A DNA stretch of 64,000 nt from Apricaphanius iberus (taxonomy: Eukaryota > Chordata > Actinopteri > Cyprinodontiformes > Aphaniidae). Numbering within the stretch: position 1 is the stretch's first letter; every line of letters starts with the position of its first letter. Below are positions 22,908 through 34,284 of the stretch, in pieces. The stretch covers positions 2,003,570 through 2,067,569 of the forward strand of contig JAPXFQ010002758.1 in the NCBI GenBank assembly GCA_028564705.1. The letters run 5' to 3'. The notes under the pieces were generated by a model. That model saw nothing but the letters and a program-made list of their open reading frames with translations, was not told where the DNA came from and made no database searches. A program made the position numbers and the translations under genes.

Positions 22908-22999
22908 AGCAAGGTCTTGAGCTGGAAAACGTTAGAGTGCCTTCTCTGGGTCGGGGACAAGCATTTGTCCCAACTGGAGGAGGTCAAGTATCTGGGGGC
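22908..22999 (+). mobile_element. RTE/Rex3-like LINE, 90-bp fragment
   Basis: Matches the part of the RTE ORF from VLSRKRV through [11 protein letters not shown] to YLG (here VLSWKTLECLLWVGDKHLSQLEEVKYLGAM). It is cut off at 22999, where unrelated repeat-like sequence starts with AATGTTCCCTCTAATTT. Confidence 0.8.
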
Positions 23000-23180
23000 A
23001 ATGTTCCCTCTAATTTTTCATGTTTGAGCAAACACACAAACTCCCTGAGCTGTCGCTTGGACCACTGTGAGCAACATCAGACATGTGCACTGTGGTCATG
23101 CCAGCATCGCATCCATCCAAGTTACATGGTTTATTTAAAGAATCAAACTACAGCATTTCAATTGATTAGAGAATAATTTC
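23000..23180. mobile_element. possible hAT-like end inserted in the RTE fragment
   Basis: AATGTTCCCTCTAATTTTTC at the abrupt end of the RTE fragment resembles the 'CAGTGTTCCCTCTAA' type terminus of some hAT elements. The right terminus was not found. Confidence 0.3.
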
Positions 23181-24880
23181 AATTAAGTCTTGAGTTTGTG
23201 TCTGTTTTTTTATGAATTAATTAATCATTTTTATTTTTCATTACGTTTATTTCCATGCTCGTCTCTGTGTTTATACTTGACGCTAGAAAAACCTTTACTT
23301 GCAGACCACTTCATCTGGAACGTTTCAGATAACAACCGCCACCCCCCCAAAAAAAGGTCCATCAGCTATAAGAATATGATATGTATGAGGCCGGGACAAC
23401 AGGGCCTTTTTGGGGCCATTTCAGGAACCAGTGGAGTACCAGTATGAGGGTGCTGTCTGTACTTAGAATGGCCCAATCAAGTTGCTCAGTGGGAGCTGTG
23501 GTGAAGTCCCACTAATTGGTTTTAATTCAGAGAGAAATGAGCAGGCTGTGTCAAACAACCGGATTTGTTAAAAAATAATAAAAGTTGCTGACAAAGTTGT
23601 TTGTAACAAAAGCAAACAGAAACGCAGAAACAAGCCCTGCTTCTTCCATGTAGATTCTCATGTTATTTCTGCTACTCTGGAAGCCTTTTTCAGCTGATCA
23701 GTGATGCTACTGGCTGTTGAAACGGACAGCAGTCGCAGATCAGGACTGTTTCAGCCTAAATTAAAGTCAGATTTGATGCATTTGCCTCCAGTGTGAATGT
23801 AGATCTATGAAAGAAGATGCCTCACATTTTAAAACAAACCGACACATAGACATCACATGTATATAGTTTTTGGAGATTACAGAAGGATTGATTATGGCAA
23901 TCAGTAAGATTAATAATTTATAGAAATTATATACAGGGCACAACCTGATATTCAGGAACTATATTAGTAGCCAAATATTTCAGTCTCTGTTATTGTTTAC
24001 TACCTGTTGGGTTAAGGCTGAGGTAAATAAACACAAGGTGAAAGAGTGAGCTCTAGATGTTCATTGAACAACAATTACTACATATGTATATAAAATATTG
24101 GACAACAACAAAATACAATAATTTATTTACAAACAAGAAAAATAATAAGGCACACATTTTAATAAACCAAGCTGGTAACACACTAATTAGAATAAATGAA
24201 TAACAACAATCAAAAAATAAAGAACACAATGAACGGATAAATGTTCAAATGAATGCTAACCATAAATCCTGATGTCAGAGTTCTGTAGGAATCTGGATGC
24301 AAAAGATCAAGGCTCACATTGCAATACTGGAGGTAAAGCTGACATTAGTATGCTAATTGTGAATAAAGTTAAAACTAATTAGCACCACTAATTTATGTCC
24401 AAACCAATAAACAATAAAAGGAAAAATAGAACATTCTTTGGATTTAGTAATGTTTAGTTTAAAAAATATTTGGATTAGAAGTAATTAACCTTTAGGAAAT
24501 TACTTATATTTATAGATTGACCATGGAAGTAATTAATCTAATTTCATTATTGTGATGCATTAAGGCGGTTTTGAAACACGGCTAATAAAGTTAGTTTTCT
24601 GTGTTTAAACAATCTACTTTAAACCAAACACTATATGGAATATGATTAATAGCAATCTTTGTTGTTTATGAAATGCAGACCTAAACTGTGGAAACGTGGG
24701 TTCTCTGAGTGTGTGGCCTACCGCAAACCCATGAAGAATTGCTTAAAGTCACTCTGATTAGAATAATTAACAAGTGACTGTTCCTAAATGTTAAGTGAAA
24801 CTGAGCAGGGCCCTATCCAGAGGGGCTAAAAGGCGCCAGGATGGGACTTGGGCTGTAGCACCAAAAGCAGAGATGTTCTT
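23180..24880. other. AT-rich non-coding stretch, nothing recognised
   Basis: No gene or complete mobile element seen. Confidence 0.4.
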
Positions 24881-24881
24881 C

Positions 24882-25025
24882 TAAATCAAATCAAATCAAA
24901 ATGTATTTATAAAACACCTTTTTAAATTACATAGCTTCTCAAAGTGCTTTACAGATTAAAATGACCCCACAAACCCCACCCTTCCCTAACCCAAAATAAA
25001 AACATCATCATAACTATAAGACCTG
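24882..25025 (-). mobile_element. LINE 3' end with (TTTGA)n tail
   Basis: Minus strand: TATAGTTATGATGATG... GGGTCATTTTAATCTGTAAAGCACTTTGAGAAG... then TTTATAAATA and a (TTTGA)n tail (24882-24900). The upstream half is shared with 20206-20268. The CTGTAAAGCACTTTGAG box is the LINE 3'-end signature. Confidence 0.65.
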
Positions 25026-25029
25026 CCAA

Positions 25030-26715
25030 TTCCTTTTTTTCATGGAAAAATGATGGAATTGTATTACTGAAACATTATTATCATGTTTAGTTAACACTGG
25101 AAATATAGTCATATGTGTTATTATATACACATTTTCTGAGTTATTGTGTAACCAAGTAGTTAGTGCAGCTGCTCCAAAAACAAAGTCCCATCCCCAGCTT
25201 TTTACTTTTGAGCCTTATAGCAACCCAAATGTATTAGGTTGACCCAACATCTTTATATTTAGTTCTCTCAACAAAAATATTTATTGCTAAATCGACCTAA
25301 ATCAGTAGGGTGCAAATGATATACATAATTTGATTATGTTCATCCAAAAAGTTGTTTTTTTTGAGTGCAGAGGTGGGGGCCATAATAGTAAAAAGACGGC
25401 TCACCATTAGTCTGTGTCCTGACTTTGGGGATGAAAAGGAGACGGGTGCCAGAGGAGCGCAGAGACCATGAAGGTTCATACGGTAAAAGCTGTTCAGAAA
25501 GATAAGAAATCCCCATTAAGACACTTAAAACAAATTAAAAGAACCTTATAATTGATCCTAAAACATAATTTTGGAAAAGCTGCAAACTTGAGGTAGTCTT
25601 TTTTGGAAGAGTAGAAGAGTATTGGCCTAAGAGAGAATGTGGCGGACTCTGGCAATGTTCTTTAGGTAATAAAAACCTATTCTAGTAATGTTTTTAAAGT
25701 GAAGGATAAAAGTCAGCTCAGAGTCAAAAAAATAAGCCCAACTTCCGAACTTGTAGAGAAGGATTAAAAGACAGTGGTCATAGTTTTGGTAAAGAGTTTC
25801 TCTCTCTGAGCCTCAGGACAGATAACTAAAAATTCAATTTTGTCCTGGTTGAGCTGAAGAAAGTTTTCTGACATCCAGGATGTGATGTCTAAAATGCAGT
25901 TAAAAAGTGCATCCATTATAGTGAGAACCCAATCTAAACTGGAGTTTTCTTCTGTTAAAACTGTATTTAAATGTTATTTTGTTATGATGTATCTGACTAT
26001 GTAACCTCTTAACGCTGCTAATTATTTCATAAAGCAATATTCAATATAATTTCTTAAAGAAAGCTTGCGTTTCGACAACTTTCAAGTGATTAGTGAAAAA
26101 AAAGGAAATCACAAATAAAAACATTGCAACTTTTGTTGCAACTTTTCAGAAAAGCTGCTGCAAAATCCTGGAGGGACTGCTCGATTTTTTAGCCCAAAGG
26201 CAAGGTGAAGTTAGAGCAGCACATGGAGTGTTGAGTTCCAAGAAGTAAGGTAGCAGCGCATAATTTGCTTTTTGATTTACCAATTTCAAAGGTATTAAGG
26301 TATAGATGAGCAGTGCTCACGTTTGTTTGTTTGTTTAGTTAATTGGCCGTAGTACGGCCACAGGGTAAGGAAGTTGACAATGTTTAGCTTACACAATGTA
26401 CCTATGCATCACATTGTATTAACCACAGTTTTAGATGAGCCTGCTAAAGTATTTTGTAAAGAAACGAAAGGCAACACAAGAAGAAAAGTCTGGTCAGGTA
26501 AAAGAACCAAAGTTACTGTGTAAATCGGCGAGTGTGTGTTTTACTAACTGGACCAGTGCATGACCACACACTGGAACCATAGATCAGCGCTTGTGCTCAT
26601 TGTCTTTGCAAAGTAACATAGAAGGATTTAGTTGTTTCATTTCACTTTCAGTTCAAGTAAGATTTTTTTTTGTACCTGGGGCAGATATTCTCTGCGCACA
26701 TGCGTAGCTTAAAGG
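25030..26715. other. non-coding stretch, possible old repeat at 25780-25950
   Basis: The segment at 25780-25950 (TTTTGTCCTGGTTGAGCTGAAG ... TGACATCCAGGATGTGATG) looks like an old interspersed fish repeat in reverse orientation. I could not assign it. Nothing else recognised. Confidence 0.3.
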
Positions 26716-26716
26716 G

Positions 26717-27218
26717 ACCTTGTTCACTGAGGGAACGAGGGAAAAATTGAACAGGAGATCGACCGGTGGATTGGTGCAGCATCTGTGACGTGAGCAGTGC
26801 ACTGGTCTGTCGAGGTGTGTAAAGAGCTGAGCCTAAAGAAGAAGCTCTCGATTAACTGTTCGATCTGTGTTTCCACTCTATGCACTCTATGGTCACAAGC
26901 ACTGGGTACCGACAGAAAGAACGACATCATGTATACAAGAAAATGAGCTTACTCCGAATATTGTCTGAGCTCACCCTAGGAGAAAGAGTGAAAAGCTCGG
27001 TCATCCAGCAGGTCTTCACGGTAGAGTTGCTGCTCCTGCACATCAAGTGGAGTCAGTTAACTTGGCTCTGGCATCTGGTCAGGATGCTTACTTTACACCT
27101 CCCTATGAGGTATTCTAGGCTCCTCCCACTGGACGGAGACTCATAGGAAGATCCAGGACACGGCGGAGGGACTGTTTGTTTTTTTGGGTTTTCTTGCTGG
27201 CCTGGGAATGCCTTGGGA
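26717..27218 (+). mobile_element. RTE/Rex3-like LINE fossil, 5' part
   Basis: Starts at the region matching [17 protein letters not shown] and runs with frameshifts through SVVKRELSLK, YGHKHWV, SSVIQQVFTVELLLLHIKWSQLTWLWHLVRM to LAWE. It is interrupted at 27218 by a SINE and resumes at 27552. Confidence 0.85.
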
Positions 27219-27540
27219 GGCTGCACAGTGGGGCAGTGCGTATGACTGTTGTGTAGTAGCAAGAAGTGGCTTTGTATCCCAACTCAGCATGTTGGAGTTT
27301 ACATTTTCTCTCCATGCATGCGTGGGGAGACATGACTGTTACGTTAATTGGTCTCTCTAAATTGTCCTTGTGTGTTAGTGTGTACATGTATGATTGTTTG
27401 TCATGTCTGTGTTGCCATGCAATGGACTGGCAACTTGTCCAGGGTGTACCCCGCCTCTCGCCCATTGACAGCTGGAGACAGGACGAGCCGTCCTACGAGC
27501 CCTTGAGTATAAAAGGTTTAGAAAATGGATGGATGAATGG
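27219..27540 (+). mobile_element. SINE nested in the RTE fossil, 11-bp TSD
   Basis: A complete copy of the tRNA-headed SINE: GGCTGCACAGTGGGGCAGTG head, body with the conserved GGCAACTTGTCCAGGGTGTACCCC block, and a GATGGATGAATGG tail. It is flanked by perfect 11-bp repeats ATGCCTTGGGA at 27208-27218 and 27541-27551, which is RTE sequence duplicated on insertion. Confidence 0.9.
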
Positions 27541-27607
27541 ATGCCTTGGGATTCCCCCTGAGTGGCTTGGGAGAGGTAACTCTGGGGTTGGATGGATGGA
27601 TGGATGA
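27541..27607 (+). mobile_element. RTE/Rex3-like LINE fossil, 3' end after the nested SINE
   Basis: Continues the RTE reading GLGIPPEWLGRG and ends GGGTTGGATGGATGGATGGATGAAC, the family's GGAT tail. Confidence 0.85.
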
Positions 27608-27609
27608 AC

Positions 27610-29225
27610 TGAGTTTCATGGCTGTTTGTTTTTGATTAATCTTATTTATCTTGCAATAACCAATTTATCTTGCTTTAAAATTGAACCTTAATTATTTTTC
27701 AGATTTTCATCAACAATACCTAACTGAATTTCTCCCCTAATCCTTCTTTCAATTATTGGAAACTTCAATTTTATGGACATTTCCAATATATTTAGGATTT
27801 AATTAGTGAATGCATCTAGATTAGGAGGTCAAGTTTGAGAAAAAAAGATCCTTGTTCCAGCATAATATTCCTGATAAAAATGTGTCTAATCAATGGGATA
27901 ATAGACATCAGAGCAGTGATATATCTATTGGACGTTCTAGCCTTGAGAGACTGCTTCATGCCTATTATCTGACCGGCATGAACCGCTTCTTCAGGAGTGG
28001 AACAAGAAGACTGAAGAAGATGTAGTCGAGAGATAACACTGTAATTGCTAAATGGTATTTAAGGTGTTTGTTAGCTCTCTTCACTTCATTGTCTTGAAAG
28101 AAATGTTGAATTCAATACTTTCAACACCTTTGATGACTCAGTTTCATCTTATTTTTTACAAGATTGATATATTTTCAGCCATTACAACTCGAAACCATGA
28201 CGTTTTAAGAGTGATTTTGGAAAATATTTACAAAAATAATAAGTAGACCTTTATGTCGTTCACCATCTTAACTTCAAAAGTATGTCATTTCTCCTTTCAG
28301 TCTAATGGTTTATCACTTCTGAATAGATATACAAGCTTGCATAATGATACCGTAATGATACAATATCTACCGTTTTTCAAATTTATGGAGGTTCAAAAAA
28401 TTTTTGGGTACATCAGTTATTTTCAGTTTATGGTATGAAAATGTTCTGAACCCGTCTCTACATATTTTGTTAATATGACTAATTTAAGAACTTGGCCATC
28501 TTTCAGGTTTGTGATACTTAGAACCATTTTATTTTTCAATCTTCAAGAGGCAAGTAAACCCGTCCAGGCCCATAAAGCATGGTCACATAAACATAGACCT
28601 CCGGTATTGCAGACTGTGGTTACAGCAGCAATTATCACCTCGCCATAATTTTTCACTGTGGTAATAATCATGTAGCACCAACTGTTCTCTGACCTACATA
28701 GACTTAAACTTTGTTACTGTCAGATGCAAAATGAGTGCTGTTAAATGAAGATCAACTGATATGGGGGCAAGTGTATGAATGATCTCCCACTCACTGACTG
28801 GAGAAATAGTTTTTCTTGAAGGATTGTATATATGAGATATATTTTTAAAGTATATTTTGTTAGGTTGCAACTACATACTTCAACACCTCCAAAAAGGAAT
28901 AGAAAAATATTATATTTCTTTCTTCAGCCCCTCTTAAAAGAATGTTACTAAATAAAGAAACCACATAATTGGTTGATAGAGTTATCTAACTTTAATATCA
29001 CCGTGGAGAGACTATGCTCACCATAAGACATGTTGGTGGTGGGACCTTTAATTTGTGGAAAAGTTTTCTTCTGCTGGGACAAAGTTAAAGGGAGGAAGAG
29101 GGAGAGAGCTTAATATAGGACAATAAGGAATATGGAAGAAAGCTGTTAATGGTTACTCAATAAATATTAATTCCACACTTTTCAGATTTTTATTTGTAAG
29201 AAAGCTTGAAAGCCATGTATCAATT
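27610..29225. other. AT-rich non-coding stretch, nothing recognised
   Basis: Short AT-rich open frames at 28052-28438 have no recognisable domains. Confidence 0.4.
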
Positions 29226-29233
29226 TCATTTAA

Positions 29234-29447
29234 AGGGATATTCCACCCCTAAGTAAAAATATGTCTGTTGTCACAGTCTATTTGAAACAAACAATCTAAG
29301 TGAATGGGAACTCCCAGCAGGCTAGGAGTTCCCACTTTTCCAAAGCAATCAGGGAAATGAATAGGCTGGTAACAAAACGCTTTTAATCAGTTATATAACT
29401 CGGGAATATGACCACAGACAATTTTGACTTAGGTGGGGAGTATCCCT
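29234..29447. mobile_element. TTAA-type MITE with central hairpin
   Basis: A 214-bp element. The left end AGGGATATTCCACCCCTAAGT pairs with the complement of the right end (AGGGATACTCCCCACCTAAGT), with few differences. Flanks are TTAA (29230-29233) and TTAC (29448-29451), an aged TTAA target duplication of Kolobok/piggyBac type. Inside is a perfect 10-bp inverted repeat TGGGAACTCC/GGAGTTCCCA (29305-29314 with 29325-29334). Confidence 0.75.
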
Positions 29448-29454
29448 TTACCTT

Positions 29455-32400
29455 CACAGTTATGTCCCCCCTGTGTTACACCATAAAAAAAATCACAATA
29501 AAACCCATACAAGTCTGTGGTTGTAACATGATAAAGTTCAACTGGAATCATCTTAGAAGGCATTCAAAAAGTGTATGTAGTTTTCCTCTTCAGTTTTTGA
29601 ATAAGTTGTATCACTGAGGGCAAGCTCAGTGATAAAATAGCTCTCTGTAATTATCAGCATGCCCTATTACCACTCTGACTTTCTTTGCATGCTTCCTTTG
29701 TCCTGATTTGGAAAATAAGATCACATGTAGCTCTACAAAAGGAAAACCGTGGCTATGAATCAGTGTAAGTAGACTGTTTCACAACTGTGTTTAATCTATA
29801 ATCCAAAAAGGCCATTTTCAAAAGTAGAACACGGTTTTTAATGGCATATCAGATGCTACACTGCTGCAAAGCCATTACAAATCATGAACAAGATTTCATG
29901 ACCCTGTCCTTATCATTGTTAAAGTCTTTTTTCATACACAGGGAAATAGATGCACATTTTGATTATATTATAACTGATAGGCCTGTTTGACTGACAAACA
30001 ACATTTTGCCTTAGAATTGCAATTGCTGTCAGCAAAGTTTCTATACCAATTTCTGGATTTTACTACAATTTTTTTTTTTTTTTTACAATGAAACTTTGAC
30101 CTGTCTACTGTCTGAAATATTGAGAGTTCTTGTTTAGGCAGTCATGTTTCTATGTATTCTCTCAAGAATACAAAATAAAAAAGTGAATAGTTTTTCTTTG
30201 CTTACTGTGAAAATAATTTACATTCTGTCTGATGAAATGAATGCTGTCTGACAATTTTTTTAATGATGCTAAAAATAAATCCTTTAGAGAACACCTTTTC
30301 CCACATACTCTGAGTCTCGGTGGCTCCAGCTGCATTTTTCCTCATGTTCCTCATATCCAGCATCACTATATGAATACATTTGTATGAGCAACAGTAAAGG
30401 GGTGAGTGCCAGCAAATTCCTGCATTCAGAGTAAACAAGAAACAGAAAACGAAACAAAACATATTAGTACGTGACTAAACCACTTATAGGCATCCCCAGG
30501 CAAATTTGACTTGGCACAAGCAAAAATAAGCACAGAGTAATGGATTTCAAATTTGTGAAATTGAAGTTTGCAAAGTCAAAACTGCCCACACAAAAGGTCT
30601 CACAAAGACAGATCAAACGTTTAAGCAAATGAGCTTTGCTTAGACTGAAACTGATTAAGGGCTGAAAGAAGTCCTTTCACGCATAACTCATCAAACCAAA
30701 ACCACTGTTCTCTTATCATTACCCAGCAACCTAATGTTTTGTGATGTCATTCATAATGCAGCAAGAGCAGAGAGAATGCCATGAGGCTGCGGCTGTTAAT
30801 ATTTATGCATCTCACAACCTTGAAAGATGCTGAGATATCACTAGCCAGGACCCTAATAGAAACATAAAATAGGCATAGTGATATTTGTGGAAAAAAAATA
30901 AACAACAAAAAAAACTTTGCAATATTATCATGTTAGCTGAAATGTTTGGATTTGAATGCATGTGTATGTGGACATCTTTGCTAACTTTAAATGTATTAAT
31001 AGTTATTTTCCTGTTTCATTACAATTTTTTTCTAACCGTAATGCTTATGTTTATATGAAGAACTTTTATTCCAATATATGATGGGATTTGTCGGCCTTTT
31101 GAAATATTAAAACTAAGAAAAAAGCTGATGTGTTCAATACCTATTTCACCATCTCCATTTCTAAACTTGTAAATATGCTTTAAGCATCATTGTGAGCATA
31201 AATCAACAGTGAAAACAAGAAAATGTCATCATGGACTACAAGCAATGAAATGGTCCTCACTCGATTTCTGACAAGTCAGATGAATATTCAGAAGACACTC
31301 CAAGTATCAAGGATGACTCACTGACACCAGGAGAAAGCAAGAACACTTTATATGAAACCATGATAGTAATGCATTCTACCACATCTGTGTATGCTTACTG
31401 AACAAGACTACACAAATAAAGAAAAAGCATGTTAAAGCATATTTAAAACCTGCTGCACAGGATTGTGACAAGACCCCCCCATTAATAAATGATTTGCAGC
31501 TCAGACTACTGACTGACTTTAACTGGTAAAAGTACTTGTGGCCCTAAATGAAACTGTTGCTATAAATACTATTTTGAAAGAAGCTTGTCATTTGCAACAG
31601 TTGCTTTATTCAATATTTGCTGGTAATTTGCAATAATACAGCTACTGTATGTCTGCTTTTTGTGGGGCTATTTGCAAATCTATACGTAATAAAAACACAT
31701 ACATGGTTGAAATGTGTGTTTGTAACTGTGTTTATATATTATCTCCACGTGTGGTGCAGCTCCCTGCTGTTTTGTAATTAAAGTTGAAGTCTAGTCTAAT
31801 TCTCCTTACTTTGCAGTTCTGGAGGTTAATTGCAAAAGCTATGCTGCCCCTGGCAATCTCTCCACCATTTTAGTACTTTACTATTCAAAGTACAGGGAAG
31901 AATGTTTGGAGTAAATGAGAGGATGTGGAGTTGCCGTAATAACAACTCCATTATCCTCCTGGTACATGAAGAGAACAAGGTGAGGTAGAGTAACTAGTTA
32001 GCTTCCATGCAAATACTAGTGAGGGCATAACAAATGCTAATGGTGAAAAAAAATGCTTACACATAGTTTTAATGATTAATTTGCTGTGCCTGTTTGCAAG
32101 TCTGTGTGTAGTTATCTGGAAAAAAATGGGTCTTACACTGTAGGTGAGAGGAAATTAAAGTAAAATATAGATGTTCAGTACTGTACAAACCCCCCAAATA
32201 CACTTTTCTTCTTATACCAGCAGCAAGGTGTGTCATAAAAAATACAAAAAAATAAAACTCTTCAGCCACAATAAAAAGAATTCATGGAAATCCATTCACT
32301 GTATTTAATTTCACTGACTCTTTTTTCAAAGGAACAAAATAAGTTATTTGTTATAAGTTATTTGTTTTCAAAGGCCCTGACAGAAGGCTTGGTGATTCTA

Positions 32401-33010
32401 ATCAGCAAGGACTTAGCGCTGGATGCAAGAATTGCCTTTAATGCCGTCTGTTTGCAGTGCGCAGTTGAAGCTGAGGATCTGTCATGCATTCACAAAAATT
32501 CTTGCCCTGCAACTCTTTGATTGACATCTCCATGGTGAGAAGGTGGGCGGTAGAAAGACCAGATATTACTGTGGAGGTCAGGGTTGAGCAGAATGAGCAA
32601 TCACTTTATCTGTATACGAGTGTGCTTGGGTGTGTTTCAGTGCCTATTTTGGAGATTCCAAATCTCTATATCTAGCTTCCCGTTGCAATTTCCTCCTTTC
32701 AATGATATACATTTTGACAAAAGATAGCACTTGCTATTGAATTGTAAAGATACTGATGCTGTTTGATGGAAATGCATTTACACAATCATATAAGAAAATA
32801 AATAGTTAAGCCAAAAAACTGATGTGAATAGAGAGAAGTAGATTGATGGATGCAAAGAAGGGAATTTGTACTTTTATCTTTTCTAATGTTTTCACATGAA
32901 TTTAGAAATAGGAATTCTTCCTTACATAACCTCTGTTTCAGGAGCTCAAATTAAATGTGCACTATGACTCAATAAGTCCCTGTAATTTCGCCCTAGCTCA
33001 ATTGTATGTT
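29455..33010. other. AT-rich non-coding stretch with two exon-like patches
   Basis: No gene recognised. A patch at 30258-30433 (minus) follows a strong splice-acceptor-like tract. A patch at 32373-32523 (plus) has a frame of about 50 codons after an acceptor-like CAAAG. Neither matches a protein I know. The block 30690-30860 is less AT-rich and of conserved-element appearance. Confidence 0.3.
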
Positions 33011-33013
33011 ACT

Positions 33014-33204
<191 letters not shown>

Positions 33205-33205
<1 letters not shown>

Positions 33206-34284
33206 TGTGAGAACTAATAGTATAATAATTATATGTTGTAAATTGTTTCTTCGAAAGATCAAACTTTGACCGACATGTAAAAGATTGAGGGTGAGACATT
33301 AGTGTGGATAAAATGACAACATCAAATTAATGGTGACAATTTAATCAATATTGCTAAAAAAAACTTTGTGCTCTTCAGTTGAAGTAATCTTGAAAGTTAA
33401 AATAAAGGCAACTTGACTTTTTTTTATTATCCTGAAGACATTTCACCTCTGATCCAAAACGCTTTGTCGGTTCTGAACCTTGGTATAATCAAGAACAATC
33501 AGACTAATCACAATAAGCGGGTTAATCATTTGAATTAAGGAGCTAAACCTACTGTTGCAGTGCCATCTTATCTTGTCATGTAGTCTGCATATCTAAACAT
33601 GCATTTAACATTGATCCAACTAAGAAGAATGATTTAAACACAGAGTCCTGTCAGGTATATGAAATTTGTACATCGTTTATAATGGATCTCTATTTTGTGT
33701 AGTAGATGGGTTTGTGCTGGGGGATGTGCACCATTTTGTCGACAGAGTATAATCACCTGCTGATATTAGTTTAAAGGTTTAATGGTTTATACAAAGCCTC
33801 TGAGGGTTCCCAAGTGGTCGGATCACCAGTTAAATTATTCAGAGTATGGTCCAATTTAGTATTCAGCATGTCGATGTTAGAGAATCTTCATTGGGGCAGA
33901 TATAGTGTCTGCAAAGTGTTATGTTAGAGTAACTGAAAGTATTAGCAGTTTATGACCAGTATTGGTATCTCATTACAACGTTTGGTTAGCATTTACCTAA
34001 ATGCTGTAAAAGGTAAGTACGTATATTTGTAGTATACATATAGACTCCAAGTTGCAATACTAACTTCATAGGTATCGGAATTATTTCTGATATTTAATCT
34101 TTTTTTATTAAAATACATTCATTTCGATTTGATAAATGGAAGTTTCGTAGATCTAAATATGATCAATTCTTTTTATTTCAGCATTATATTAGTAGATTGT
34201 TTCAACAATCAAAACATTTCGTTATATTCTAGTACTGTAGATTGATCATCCATTAACTTAATTTAATTGGTAAAAGTCTAACCA
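33205..34284. other. non-coding stretch, nothing recognised
   Basis: AT-rich host sequence up to the RTE insertion. Confidence 0.4.
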
